From the NCBI GenBank assembly GCA_938083445.1, contig CALKCP010000019.1, forward strand, positions 62,001 through 126,000: a DNA stretch of 64,000 nucleotides, read 5' to 3'. Made by a program: the position numbers and the translations under genes. The stretch comes from an uncultured Ulvibacter sp. (GTDB lineage Bacteria > Bacteroidota > Bacteroidia > Flavobacteriales > Flavobacteriaceae). The notes beneath the pieces are model-generated. The model was not told where the DNA came from. It made no database searches and was given only the letters and a program-made list of their open reading frames with translations. Shown piece after piece: positions 18,487 to 27,571 of this stretch; the first letter of the stretch is position 1, and every line of letters starts with the position of its first letter.

Positions 18487-18602
18487 TTATTGTATTTTAT
18501 CTAATTTAATTATTCTTTGTATACCCACGTTCGTTTATAAAAACGCTTCATTTCTAGTCTCAAAAGAAAAAGGATTTGGCACTTTGAAATGCAACAATAT
18601 CT

Positions 18603-21095
18603 CTAAAATTCAAAACCGAATGCTCCTGTGATGCCAAATTTTCTCGCACCAGGATTGTCGAAGTAGTTTCCACGGAAATTGAAATCCAATCTGAAAACTT
18701 TGAATATATTTCCAATGCCCACACTGTACTCCCAATAAATATCTTCAGGAGCACGATAAACAATATTTGAAGCGTTTATAGCAATGTTGGAATCAGAAAT
18801 CTCGCCATAGACTGCTCTAAACCCGATAATTTCACGCAAATTTAATTCTCTTAAAACTGGAATTCGAGAAAAAAGCCTTCCCCCGAAATTATGTTGTAGG
18901 TGAAAAGTAGCATAAGTATCACTTACAAATTCGTAAAAATCTAATTGTGAAAAACTGTTGTAAATACTAAAGTAGGTTTGGTTTCCCGGAATGACACTCA
19001 ACAAAGTTAAAGGCACATCACCAAAAATTTTACCGACTTCAATGGTGGTATACAACCTTCCTAAACCTCCAACATTCCATGGCTGCGTATAAAGCCCTTG
19101 TATTTTCTGATAGTCAAAATCTCCTCCTAAAACACTGTTTAGCCCTGTGGTGTGGGCAAAGAACAAGCCCGGGAAATCACCGGCATTGATGGTCGTTCGT
19201 TCTACGCCGTAGCCAGATGTTTTCCTTCCTGGAGTGTAAAAAAGACCTACTGTTACTTCTGGTTGCTTTAATTCACTCTTAACTTCCCCAGTATCAACTC
19301 CATCTTTGAAGACTTTATAATCGATCACAAAAGTATCTGTTGCCGATCTTAAAGTCCTGTAAGAACCTGTTACACGCACACTAAAGTTTTTCGCTGGCTC
19401 TACTTCAAAACCGATGGTACTCAGGTTAATTCTGGATAAACGATCATTTACTCCAACCGACAGTAAGGAGGACGAAGCCAGGTTTCTCCCAAGAACGTCG
19501 TTACTATTGGTTAAACTCGCACCCAACTGCTCAACATCCCTTCGATTCCCTGCAAAGACTTTTAATCTTGATTTTCTATCTAACAAATATTTTCCTGAAA
19601 TTCCATATTTGAAACGATTATCCTTAAAACCATATGCGCCAAATCCTTCTAGACGCCAACGATCGTTCTGACTGAAATAGGTTCGGCCTCCCAATCGAAT
19701 TCGCAATCCTTCAGCATCATTATACCCAAAAGTTGAGAATACGGGTCCGATATCAAAATTATTAATTTCATAATAGCCTGAGGCTAGTACCGCTCCAACA
19801 TTATACAGTGTTTTAAATCGTTTTACTGTCTTGAGCGTGTCAAGCATTTTGTACACACCTTTTTCATCCTTACTCAGCTTCTCCATCCGGTTTTCGTCCC
19901 AAAAACCATCGGATCGATTATAAACCTCAAATTCGTAGGGATCTAACTGTTCTGCATAAAACTTATTTTCCTTCGGAATATCAAAAACATAGGTATCATA
20001 GAGTGTGGTTCTTTTTCCATAGATACCCTTGGCGTCTTCTTTGTTTCCAAAACTGAAGTCACTCATAAAATAATCTCTTTCAATAAGAAAGGTAGAATCG
20101 TTAAACACCTCAAATTCCTGCTCGATATAGACTTCGCGAACCCAGTTCAAATTAGCACTTTTAGAGGCCTGAAGATTAATTTCTTTTATAGCCCACGTAG
20201 AGTCATTTACCCAAAAATCTCCTTTAAAGGTCAACTCGTTCTTACGTCTCGGGTAGTATACTATATTGTAGCACCATTTATTATCAAGATACGCGCTATC
20301 CAACAACACATAATTATAAACGTCTACACCAGTTCGCGACAACGGGCTTGTAAAGGCCTTATCAAAAAACTTTAAGTAATTGTCATAAACATCATATTCA
20401 CTATATAAATCTTTGAGGTAGGCAATTAAGGTATTGTTATTATCAAAGCCTGAATTTTTATTCCCCACCAAGATTTCTTTATGTTCATTAAGCAAATTGT
20501 CGCCATAGACCTTGGAAGAAGATTCGTTAATGAAGATTGGGAGGTAGGTATTTCCAGTAATCTTGGAAGTGTCGGTTTGATCAAAAATAAACTCCATGCC
20601 CTTAAACACGCGATTTTTAATAAGCGCGCTATCGATGGTATTCAAATCGAATTCCAATTTTTCGTATTTATCGTAGGTGTATTGATTGAACCTCTTAACC
20701 CCGTTTTCACGCCGATTTTCCCATATTTTCTTGAGAATGTCTATCGCAGGATTATTTTTTTTTGATTGCTTCCCACTATAAAGAACAACCGCATCAAGAG
20801 CCGCTGCTTCCTCCTCTAAACGAACGACCATTTTATATGTGGTTTTTTGCCCTAAAGTTACATCAAAAGTCTTATATCCTACAAAGGAAAAGGAAACTGT
20901 AGCGTAATCGTTATCACTTTGAAGATAAAACCTACCGTCTTCATTTGAAATTGTACCTTCATTTGAGTCTTTGAAAATTACATTCGCAAAGGCTACAGGG
21001 GCACCATTTAAATCTTGAATTTCCCCACTAACTTTCGTCTGCGCAAAAAGCACTGCCGTCAAGGAAGTAAAGAGTAGAAATAAAAGCTGCTTCAT
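18603..21095 (-). CDS. DUF5686 outer-membrane protein with carboxypeptidase-like regulatory domain
   Basis: This 830-residue protein has signal peptide MKQLLFLLFTSLTAVLFAQ. It then has a CarboxypepD_reg-like beta-sandwich (about 20-105: VSGEIQDLNGAPVAFANVIF, EDGRFYLQ) and a long beta-rich DUF5686 region that ends in Phe (FGFEF), as outer-membrane barrels do. The family is common in Bacteroidota and related to TonB-dependent systems; its cargo is unknown. It follows pdhB on the same strand after a 69-bp gap. Confidence 0.85.
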   Translation of the reverse strand: MKQLLFLLFTSLTAVLFAQTKVSGEIQDLNGAPVAFANVIFKDSNEGTISNEDGRFYLQSDNDYATVSFSFVGYKTFDVTLGQKTTYKMVVRLEEEAAALDAVVLYSGKQSKKNNPAIDILKKIWENRRENGVKRFNQYTYDKYEKLEFDLNTIDSALIKNRVFKGMEFIFDQTDTSKITGNTYLPIFINESSSKVYGDNLLNEHKEILVGNKNSGFDNNNTLIAYLKDLYSEYDVYDNYLKFFDKAFTSPLSRTGVDVYNYVLLDSAYLDNKWCYNIVYYPRRKNELTFKGDFWVNDSTWAIKEINLQASKSANLNWVREVYIEQEFEVFNDSTFLIERDYFMSDFSFGNKEDAKGIYGKRTTLYDTYVFDIPKENKFYAEQLDPYEFEVYNRSDGFWDENRMEKLSKDEKGVYKMLDTLKTVKRFKTLYNVGAVLASGYYEINNFDIGPVFSTFGYNDAEGLRIRLGGRTYFSQNDRWRLEGFGAYGFKDNRFKYGISGKYLLDRKSRLKVFAGNRRDVEQLGASLTNSNDVLGRNLASSSLLSVGVNDRLSRINLSTIGFEVEPAKNFSVRVTGSYRTLRSATDTFVIDYKVFKDGVDTGEVKSELKQPEVTVGLFYTPGRKTSGYGVERTTINAGDFPGLFFAHTTGLNSVLGGDFDYQKIQGLYTQPWNVGGLGRLYTTIEVGKIFGDVPLTLLSVIPGNQTYFSIYNSFSQLDFYEFVSDTYATFHLQHNFGGRLFSRIPVLRELNLREIIGFRAVYGEISDSNIAINASNIVYRAPEDIYWEYSVGIGNIFKVFRLDFNFRGNYFDNPGARKFGITGAFGFEF

Positions 21096-21164
21096 ATAAA
21101 AAGATAACGTTCAAAAAAAAGCTTTGTTTTAAGAAATCGCCTTGTAAGAGTAAAGAAAATAGAA

Positions 21165-22148
21165 CTATTTTAACTTGTAAAGCACCTTTTTAACTGCTTT
21201 AATAACATCCTCGCTGTTTGGCAACCATTCTGCTAGCAACTGAGGCGAGTATGGAGCCGGCGTATCGGCAGTATTTATTTTTATAATAGGGGCGTCTAAA
21301 TAGTCAAATATCTGACTTTGAACTTGATATGTGATTTCTGTGGAAATATTTCCAAAAGGCCAAGATTCTTCTAAAATAACAAGGCGATTGGTTTTCTTAA
21401 CAGATGTTAAAATCGCATCGTGATCCATCGGTCTAATTGTACGTAAATCAATAACTTCACATTCAATACCTTCCTTAGACAAGGCATCAGCGGCCTTATA
21501 GGCCTCTTTTATTATTTTTCCGAAAGATACAATGGTTACATCGTTCCCTTTTCTTTTAATATCGGCAACGCCCAAGGGAATTAAATATTCTCCTTCTGGC
21601 ACCTCACCCTTATCACCATACATTTGCTCACTTTCCATAAAGATAACAGGATCGTTATCTCTTATAGCACTCTTTAAAAGCCCTTTTGCATCTGCTGGGT
21701 TACTCGGTACTACCACTTTTAGGCCCGGGCAATTAGCAAACCAGCTCTCAAATGCCTGTGAATGTGTTGCCGCTAATTGACCTGCCGAAGCCGTTGGTCC
21801 TCTAAATACAATAGGACAATTAAATTGCCCTCCTGACATTTGTCGTATTTTTGCTGCGTTATTAATAATCTGATCAATCCCTACTAAGGAAAAATTAAAG
21901 GTCATATACTCAACGATCGGTCGGTTACCATTCATAGCAGACCCGACAGCGATACCTGTAAAACCAAGTTCGGCAATTGGAGTGTCAATTACTCTTTTAG
22001 CTCCAAACTCATCCAACATCCCTTTACTGGCCTTATAAGCTCCGTTATATTCGGCAACTTCCTCGCCCATTAAATAAATAGTTTCATCGCGGCGCATTTC
22101 TTCGCTCATCGCTTCGCAAATAGCTTCTCTAAATTGTAAGGTCTTCAT
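21165..22148 (-). CDS. pdhB: Pyruvate dehydrogenase E1 component, beta subunit
   Basis: This 327-residue transketolase-like subunit (PF02779 plus C-terminal domain) contains RDETIYLMGEEVAEYNGAYK near the N-terminus, FRGPTASAGQLAATHSQ (phosphate loop and His) and the C-terminal EESWPFGNISTEI. With an alpha subunit it decarboxylates pyruvate; no pdhA or pdhC lies in the window. It is divergent from etfBA, with a 32-bp palindrome between. TATTTTTG at 22190-22197 (minus strand) is its likely -7 box. Confidence 0.93.
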   Translation of the reverse strand: MKTLQFREAICEAMSEEMRRDETIYLMGEEVAEYNGAYKASKGMLDEFGAKRVIDTPIAELGFTGIAVGSAMNGNRPIVEYMTFNFSLVGIDQIINNAAKIRQMSGGQFNCPIVFRGPTASAGQLAATHSQAFESWFANCPGLKVVVPSNPADAKGLLKSAIRDNDPVIFMESEQMYGDKGEVPEGEYLIPLGVADIKRKGNDVTIVSFGKIIKEAYKAADALSKEGIECEVIDLRTIRPMDHDAILTSVKKTNRLVILEESWPFGNISTEITYQVQSQIFDYLDAPIIKINTADTPAPYSPQLLAEWLPNSEDVIKAVKKVLYKLK

Positions 22149-22189
22149 AGCTGTCTTCTGTTATAATCTGAAAAATATTTCAGGGGTGA

Positions 22190-22197
22190 CAAAAATA
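22190..22197 (-). promoter_or_regulatory. pdhB -7 promoter element
   Basis: TATTTTTG on the minus strand fits TAnnTTTG, 42 bases upstream of the pdhB ATG. The -33 element is not clear. Confidence 0.4.
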
Positions 22198-22240
22198 CTA
22201 TTAATTCTATGTGCGTTGGTATTTTTTTTAAAATTTTAGC

Positions 22241-22272
22241 GTAAATTTACTATGCAAGCATAGTAAATTTAC
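22241..22272. promoter_or_regulatory. 32-bp perfect palindrome between pdhB and etfB (operator candidate)
   Basis: Two copies of the self-complementary 10-mer GTAAATTTAC flank TATGCAAGCATA, giving a perfect 15-2-15 inverted repeat. It ends 14 bases before the etfB -7 element TATATTTG (22286-22293), covering the -33 position, and lies 43 bases beyond the pdhB -7 box. Position and symmetry suggest a regulator site controlling one or both genes. A lone GTAAATTTAC also occurs at the promoter of the DegT aminotransferase (33561-33570). Confidence 0.7.
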
Positions 22273-22285
22273 AATTTATTATAGT

Positions 22286-22293
22286 TATATTTG
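22286..22293 (+). promoter_or_regulatory. etfB -7 promoter element
   Basis: TATATTTG fits TAnnTTTG and lies 37 bases upstream of the etfB ATG. The palindrome at 22241-22272 covers the -33 region. Confidence 0.5.
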
Positions 22294-22330
22294 TTGCCCA
22301 AAATAGCACCATTAAAAATAGAATTTATTT

Positions 22331-23071
22331 ATGAAAATATTAGTGTGTATAAGTCACGTGCCAGACACTACTTCAAAAATCAACTTTACAGACGGAGATA
22401 CCAAATTTGACACAAATGGAGTTCAATTTGTGATCAACCCCAATGACGAATTTGGCTTGACCCGGGCGATGTGGTTTAAAGAGAAACAAGCTGCTGTTGT
22501 GCATGTAGCAAGCGTAGGAGGACCTGAAACCGAGCCAACATTGCGCAAGGCTTTGGCCATTGGAGCAGATGAAGCTATTCGTGTGAATGCGGTTGCAACT
22601 GATGGATTTTCTGTGGCAAAGCAATTAGCAAACGTGATTAAAGATGGTGGGTATGACTTGATCATTGCGGGCCGTGAATCGATTGACTATAACGGAGGCA
22701 TGGTTCCTGGAATGATCGCAAAATTAACCGGTTCAAACTTCGTAAATACCTGTATCAGTTTAGAAGTAACAGGAAATGAGGCTACCGCAATTCGTGAAAT
22801 CGATGGCGGTAAAGAAACATTAAGCACCTCCTTACCCCTGGTAATAGGAGGTCAAAAAGGATTGGTTGAAGAAAGTGACCTGCGAATCCCAAACATGCGT
22901 GGAATCATGCAAGCTCGCTCCAAACCATTGACCGTAAGAGAACCTATCGTATTAAGTGCTGCAACAAAGGCCTTGTGCTTCGAAAAACCGGAACCAAAAG
23001 GGGCTGTAAAACTAGTAACGAATGTAGATGACCTTATTGACCTATTGCATACTGAGGCGAAGGTGATATAA
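22331..23071 (+). CDS. etfB: Electron transfer flavoprotein beta subunit
   Basis: This 246-residue EtfB begins MKILVCISHVPDTTSKI. It contains AGRESIDYNGGMVPGMIAKL, typical of the AMP-binding region, and the C-terminal recognition-loop area. With EtfA it carries electrons from acyl-CoA dehydrogenases to the quinone pool. It is the first gene of etfBA, divergent from pdhB. Acyl-CoA chemistry in the nearby paa operon makes a functional link plausible, but EtfAB is general. Confidence 0.95.
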   Translation: MKILVCISHVPDTTSKINFTDGDTKFDTNGVQFVINPNDEFGLTRAMWFKEKQAAVVHVASVGGPETEPTLRKALAIGADEAIRVNAVATDGFSVAKQLANVIKDGGYDLIIAGRESIDYNGGMVPGMIAKLTGSNFVNTCISLEVTGNEATAIREIDGGKETLSTSLPLVIGGQKGLVEESDLRIPNMRGIMQARSKPLTVREPIVLSAATKALCFEKPEPKGAVKLVTNVDDLIDLLHTEAKVI

Positions 23072-23146
23072 TTAAAAAACAAATCGCAAATCCTGGTTAT
23101 TATTCTTAGACCTTGGAGACACATGATTAACAATTTTAAATAAATT

Positions 23147-24112
23147 ATGGTAATAGTATATACAGAATCTGAGGAAGGAACTTTTAAAAAAATTGCGCTT
23201 GAAGCCGTCTCTTATGCCAAAGGAATTGCAGATATATTAGGGACAACAGTCACTGCTGTTTCAATTAATGGGGCTAGTGGAGATGATCTAGGAAATTATG
23301 GTGCGTCGAAAGTTCTCGAAATCACAGATAGTGCTTTAAAGAATTTTAATGCCGAAGCTTTTGCAGATGTTATCTCGCAAGCTGCAAAAAAAGAAGAGGC
23401 ATCTGTGGTTGTATTAACATCCAGTGCGAACAGCAAATTTATGGCGCCTTTGATAGCGGTAAATCTTGAAGCTGGCTACGTTGCTAATGTAACCCAGTTA
23501 CCAGACAGCACCGCTCCTTTTCAAGTAAAACATAGCGTATTTACAAACAAGGCATTTTCAACAACTGAAATTACTACTGAAACGAAGGTCTTAGGTTTGG
23601 CAAAAAATGCCTTTGGTGTAAAAGAAAGTGCAGTGGCTGCCGTATCTGAAATATTTGTACCCGAATTAAACCCTCATATTTTTGACATGAAGTTGGTTTC
23701 GGTAGACAAAGCAATGGATAAAGTAACCATCGCAGATGCCGAAATTGTAGTATCGGCAGGACGCGGAATGAAAGGACCAGAAAACTGGGGAATGATAGAA
23801 GAACTCGCAGACATATTAGGAGCGGCCACAGCCTGTTCAAAACCAGTAAGTGACTTGGGTTGGAGACCCCATGGAGAGCATGTTGGTCAAACAGGAAAGC
23901 CTGTAGCGTCCAACTTATATATAGCAATAGGTATCTCTGGGGCTATTCAACATCTAGCAGGAATCAATTCATCTAAAATAAAAGTAGTTATTAACAGTGA
24001 CCCTGAAGCTCCTTTCTTTAAAGCCGCCGACTACGGAATTGTTGGTGATGCCTTCGAAGTAATACCGCAATTGAACCAAAAATTAAAAGCCTTTAAGATG
24101 CAAAACGCATAA
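23147..24112 (+). CDS. etfA: Electron transfer flavoprotein alpha subunit
   Basis: This 321-residue EtfA has a C-terminal FAD domain: GRGMKGPENWGMIEELA, then SKPVSDLGWRPHGEHVGQTG and IAIGISGAIQHLAGI. It follows etfB after 75 bp on the same strand. A strong terminator follows the gene. Confidence 0.95.
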   Translation: MVIVYTESEEGTFKKIALEAVSYAKGIADILGTTVTAVSINGASGDDLGNYGASKVLEITDSALKNFNAEAFADVISQAAKKEEASVVVLTSSANSKFMAPLIAVNLEAGYVANVTQLPDSTAPFQVKHSVFTNKAFSTTEITTETKVLGLAKNAFGVKESAVAAVSEIFVPELNPHIFDMKLVSVDKAMDKVTIADAEIVVSAGRGMKGPENWGMIEELADILGAATACSKPVSDLGWRPHGEHVGQTGKPVASNLYIAIGISGAIQHLAGINSSKIKVVINSDPEAPFFKAADYGIVGDAFEVIPQLNQKLKAFKMQNA

Positions 24113-24143
24113 ATTTTTCTTACTTTGTGCCTCATAAAATAGG

Positions 24144-24188
24144 GCTGTTTTAATATGGAGTGGTCCTAATTGAAACAGCTTTTTTTAT
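24144..24188 (+). terminator. Terminator of etfBA
   Basis: GCTGTTTTAAT (24144-24154) pairs with ATTGAAACAGC (24169-24179), 11 bp with one G-T pair, followed directly by TTTTTTTATTTTTA. It ends 8 bases before the next gene's ATG. This also argues against a TTG start at 24170 for that gene. Confidence 0.85.
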
Positions 24189-24196
24189 TTTTATTT

Positions 24197-24823
24197 ATGA
24201 GCTTAGTTAAACTTAACATAAAAGGCATATCCTACAGCCAAACTCAAAACGGAGCTTATGCCCTTATTTTGAGCGAAGCTGGGGGAGACCGAAAGTTGCC
24301 AATCGTTATTGGAGCCTTTGAAGCACAATCGATTGCCATTGCATTGGAAAAAGAAATTAAACCTCCAAGACCGCTTACTCACGACCTGTTTAAAAACTTC
24401 TCCGATCGGTTTGAAATACTGATTACACAAGTTATTATTCACAAATTGGTTGATGGCGTTTTTTATTCGAGTATTATTTGTGAGCGCGACGAAGTTGAAG
24501 AAATTATAGATGCTAGAACTAGTGACGCGATTGCCTTAGCCTTGCGGTTTAAGGCGCCTATTTTTACTTACAAAAACATTTTAGACAAGGCTGGAATTTT
24601 TTTAAAAACACCGCCGAAGAAAAGCAAACAAAATGTCTCGGATGATGAAGACATGGTCATAGAAGACCTAATCTTGGGTGCTGACAAGGAGTCTGTGAAA
24701 GCAAGCGGTGAAAATTATAGTAAACACACACTAAAAGAGTTGAACGAAATATTGGATGAAGCAGTTGCAAACGAAGATTACGAGACTGCAGCTAGTATTC
24801 GAGATGAAATTTCGAAAAGATAA
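24197..24823 (+). CDS. Bifunctional nuclease family (DUF151) protein with UvrB/C motif
   Basis: This protein is 208 residues from the ATG at 24197 (start MSLVKLNIKGISYSQ, the usual start of flavobacterial homologs). The DUF151 domain covers about residues 1-140, with LPIVIGAFEAQSIA and ARTSDAIALALRF. A C-terminal UVR motif (LNEILDEAVANEDYETAASI) resembles the UvrB-UvrC contact. Some DUF151 proteins have nuclease activity; none is proven here. It follows etfA after a terminator. Confidence 0.85.
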   Translation: MSLVKLNIKGISYSQTQNGAYALILSEAGGDRKLPIVIGAFEAQSIAIALEKEIKPPRPLTHDLFKNFSDRFEILITQVIIHKLVDGVFYSSIICERDEVEEIIDARTSDAIALALRFKAPIFTYKNILDKAGIFLKTPPKKSKQNVSDDEDMVIEDLILGADKESVKASGENYSKHTLKELNEILDEAVANEDYETAASIRDEISKR

Positions 24824-24885
24824 AAAACAACCTCTTTTAATTGAAAACCAACAACAAACTAGCAAGAAGTATAACCCGTTCGTTC

Positions 24886-26601
24886 ATGAAGAAAATTTTA
24901 TTTGTATTTCTGACTTTTACTTTCTTTCTAAGTAGTTTCGGACAGTCCCTAGAAAAAGAATGGCAGTTTAGTAGCATTGAGAACACCTCGGGTGAATCTC
25001 TGTTTTCCATTAACTCAGAAAAAGATCTTTTCACCTTAGAAAAGGGCTCTTTTGAATACACCTTAGAAGCCAAAGAAAATCTTAAAGCAAGTGGTGACTA
25101 TATTTTTCAAAATGACTTATTAGTACTTTTTTATAGCAAACCAAGTGATACCATTCGCAGGTATCGCGTTTCCAAATTAACGGACAGTGCGCTCGTTTTA
25201 ACTGAAAATAATATTCAATATGCTTTTTCAACCAAAGAGTTAGAAACGGTCCAAGCCGTTACTCCAACGATCAATGAATCTGATTTTATTCCTGTACAAG
25301 GTTTTACAATAAACAGTTTATGGCGAGGTATTTTGGGGATGTTTACCTTACTATTCATCGCATTTTTGTTTAGCTCAAATAGAAAAGCAATAAATTGGAA
25401 GACTGTTGGAATTGGACTGTTTCTTCAGTTGGTAATTGCCATAGGAGTCTTGAAGATTGGTTTTGTAAAATCAATTTTCGAATTCATTGGTAAAATATTT
25501 GTCAAAATATTAGATTTCACCCAAGCGGGAAGCAAGTTTCTTTTCGAAGGTCTCGTCGTTGACATGGACACCTTCGGCTTTATTTTTGCATTCCAAGTTC
25601 TGCCTACTATTATTTTCTTTTCAGCCTTGACCTCCGTTTTATTTTATTTAGGGATCATTCAAAAAGTAGTGCGAATCATGGGGTTGATTTTGTCAAAAGC
25701 TATGGCAATATCAGGGGCAGAAAGTTTGAGCGTAGCAGGAAATATATTCCTAGGTCAAACAGAGGCTCCCTTGCTTATCAAGGCGTATTTGGAAAAAATG
25801 AATAAGTCTGAAATGCTTCTTGTTATGATTGGAGGTATGGCTACGGTGGCAGGAGCTGTGTTGGCAGCATATATTGGTTTTCTTGGGGGCGATGACCCTG
25901 TGCTGAGATTGGTTTTTGCAAAGCACCTCTTGGCGGCTTCTGTAATGGCAGCACCTGGTGCAATTGTGGTCTCGAAAATATTGTGCCCTCAAACTGAAGA
26001 AATAAACACTGAGGTGAAAATATCGTCAGAAAAGATTGGTTCAAATCTTCTTGATGCAATTGCAAATGGCACAACCGAAGGTCTAAGATTGGCCGTTAAT
26101 GTTGGGGCCATGCTTTTGGTTTTTGTTGCCTTTATTGCCATGTTTAATGGTATTTTAGGAAAAGCAGGAGAGTGGACAACATTGAATGATTGGATTGCAG
26201 CCAACTCGTCTTACAGTGCATTATCGCTAGAGTCTGTTTTGGGAACTATCTTTGCTCCACTTATGTGGATAATAGGTGTTGCAAGAGAAGATATGATGAT
26301 GATGGGTCAATTGCTGGGTATAAAACTTGCAGCGAGTGAATTTGTGGGTTACATACAATTGGCAGAGCTAAAAGATGTTACGAATGCGACACATTTAAAG
26401 TATGAAAAGTCTATAATTATGGCAACGTACATGCTCTGCGGTTTTGCTAATTTTGCATCAATCGGCATACAAATTGGTGGTATTGGATCTCTAGCCCCAG
26501 GACAGAGAAAGATATTGTCTAAATTCGGAATGAAAGCACTTCTTGGCGGAACCATCGCCTCTTTAATTTCTGCAGCTATTGCTGGAATGATAATTGGTTA
26601 A
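24886..26601 (+). CDS. NupC-type nucleoside transporter with exported N-terminal lipocalin-like domain
   Basis: This protein is 571 residues from the ATG at 24886; an upstream TTG at 24841 is less likely. A signal peptide (MKKILFVFLTFTFFLSSFGQ) is followed by about 110 residues of beta-rich, lipocalin-like sequence (LEKEWQFSSIE, YRVSKLTDSALVLTENN). A concentrative nucleoside transporter of the CNT family comes next, with FLGQTEAPLLIKAYL and GGMATVAGAVLAAY. It imports nucleosides with Na+ or H+. Neighbours thyA and folA, plus the dNK upstream, fit nucleotide salvage. The N-terminal domain is the odd part. Confidence 0.88.
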   Translation: MKKILFVFLTFTFFLSSFGQSLEKEWQFSSIENTSGESLFSINSEKDLFTLEKGSFEYTLEAKENLKASGDYIFQNDLLVLFYSKPSDTIRRYRVSKLTDSALVLTENNIQYAFSTKELETVQAVTPTINESDFIPVQGFTINSLWRGILGMFTLLFIAFLFSSNRKAINWKTVGIGLFLQLVIAIGVLKIGFVKSIFEFIGKIFVKILDFTQAGSKFLFEGLVVDMDTFGFIFAFQVLPTIIFFSALTSVLFYLGIIQKVVRIMGLILSKAMAISGAESLSVAGNIFLGQTEAPLLIKAYLEKMNKSEMLLVMIGGMATVAGAVLAAYIGFLGGDDPVLRLVFAKHLLAASVMAAPGAIVVSKILCPQTEEINTEVKISSEKIGSNLLDAIANGTTEGLRLAVNVGAMLLVFVAFIAMFNGILGKAGEWTTLNDWIAANSSYSALSLESVLGTIFAPLMWIIGVAREDMMMMGQLLGIKLAASEFVGYIQLAELKDVTNATHLKYEKSIIMATYMLCGFANFASIGIQIGGIGSLAPGQRKILSKFGMKALLGGTIASLISAAIAGMIIG

Positions 26602-26616
26602 GAGCCCTCTTTTTAC

Positions 26617-26637
26617 TTAAAAGTTAATAACTTTTAA
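26617..26637. terminator. AT-rich hairpin after the nucleoside transporter gene
   Basis: TTAAAAGTTA and TAACTTTTAA form a perfect 10-bp stem with a one-base centre, 16 bp past the stop codon. With no GC core and a short T-run it is a weak terminator at best. Confidence 0.35.
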
Positions 26638-26709
26638 AATTTAAAGAACCATCTAATTCTATTGTAGCATGCTTTTTTTTATTTTCGTTTTGAACTAATT
26701 TAACAAATT

Positions 26710-26723
26710 CCTGCGCTCGCAGG
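26710..26723. repeat. Short palindromic intergenic repeat, copy 4 (thyA leader)
   Basis: CCTGCG and CGCAGG form a perfect 6-bp GC-rich stem 7 bp before the thyA ATG. AATTCCTGC at its left matches the copies near paaD and paaE. It could mask the ribosome site of thyA. Confidence 0.5.
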
Positions 26724-26730
26724 CTTAGCC

Positions 26731-27555
26731 ATGAAACAATATTTAGATCTTGTAAAACACGTATTAGAAAATGGAGCTGAAAAACACGATCGCACTGGCA
26801 CTGGCACTAAGAGTGTGTTTGGGTACCAAATGCGTTTCGATTTGAGCGAAGGGTTTCCAATGGTCACCACAAAAAAGGTGCATCTAAAATCGATGGTACA
26901 TGAACTACTTTGGTTTTTAAAAGGGGATACGAATGTTACCTACCTTAAAGAAAATGGAGTGCGCATCTGGAATGAATGGGCAGACGAGAATGGAGATTTA
27001 GGACCTGTTTATGGGCATCAATGGCGAAATTGGAATAGCGAAGAAATTGATCAAATTGCCGATATTATTGAAACCTTAAAAAGCAACCCTGATAGTCGTC
27101 GTATGCTGGTGAGTGCCTGGAATCCCAGTGTCCTGCCCGATACAACTAAGTCTTTTGATGAAAATGTCTCAAAGGGAAAAGCAGCGCTTCCACCCTGCCA
27201 TGCTTTCTTCCAGTTTTATGTTGCGAATGGCAAATTATCTTGCCAGCTTTATCAACGCAGTGCCGATATTTTTTTAGGAGTTCCTTTTAACATAGGATCG
27301 TACGCGCTGTTAACTATGATGATGGCACAAGTATGCGGTTATGAAGCGGGAGACTTCATTCATACTTTTGGTGATGCCCATATTTACAGCAATCACAAAG
27401 AACAAATTGACCTACAGCTATCAAGAGACCCGAGGCCCCTACCAAAAATGTTGTTAAATCCAAATGTAAAAGATATATTTGAGTTCAAGTTCGAAGACTT
27501 TACGCTCGAAGACTATAACCCACACCCACACATTAAAGGTGCCGTGGCCATCTAA
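26731..27555 (+). CDS. thyA: Thymidylate synthase
   Basis: This 274-residue ThyA methylates dUMP to dTMP using methylene-tetrahydrofolate. The catalytic Cys156 is in [11 protein letters not shown], the phosphate-binding Arg is in [11 protein letters not shown], and folate-site residues are in [12 protein letters not shown]. Compared with E. coli (Cys146) about 12 extra residues ([16 protein letters not shown] region, 138-153) precede the active site. A 2TM-DHFR fusion gene lies just downstream, giving a thymidylate cycle pair. The start is the ATG at 26731. Confidence 0.97.
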   Translation: MKQYLDLVKHVLENGAEKHDRTGTGTKSVFGYQMRFDLSEGFPMVTTKKVHLKSMVHELLWFLKGDTNVTYLKENGVRIWNEWADENGDLGPVYGHQWRNWNSEEIDQIADIIETLKSNPDSRRMLVSAWNPSVLPDTTKSFDENVSKGKAALPPCHAFFQFYVANGKLSCQLYQRSADIFLGVPFNIGSYALLTMMMAQVCGYEAGDFIHTFGDAHIYSNHKEQIDLQLSRDPRPLPKMLLNPNVKDIFEFKFEDFTLEDYNPHPHIKGAVAI

Positions 27556-27571
27556 TCAATAAAACCTACTC

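Noticed and set aside
24170-24196. TTG start of the DUF151 gene inside the etfA terminator
   Set aside because: Bases 24169-24188 form the hairpin arm and T-run; the ATG at 24197 matches the family start.
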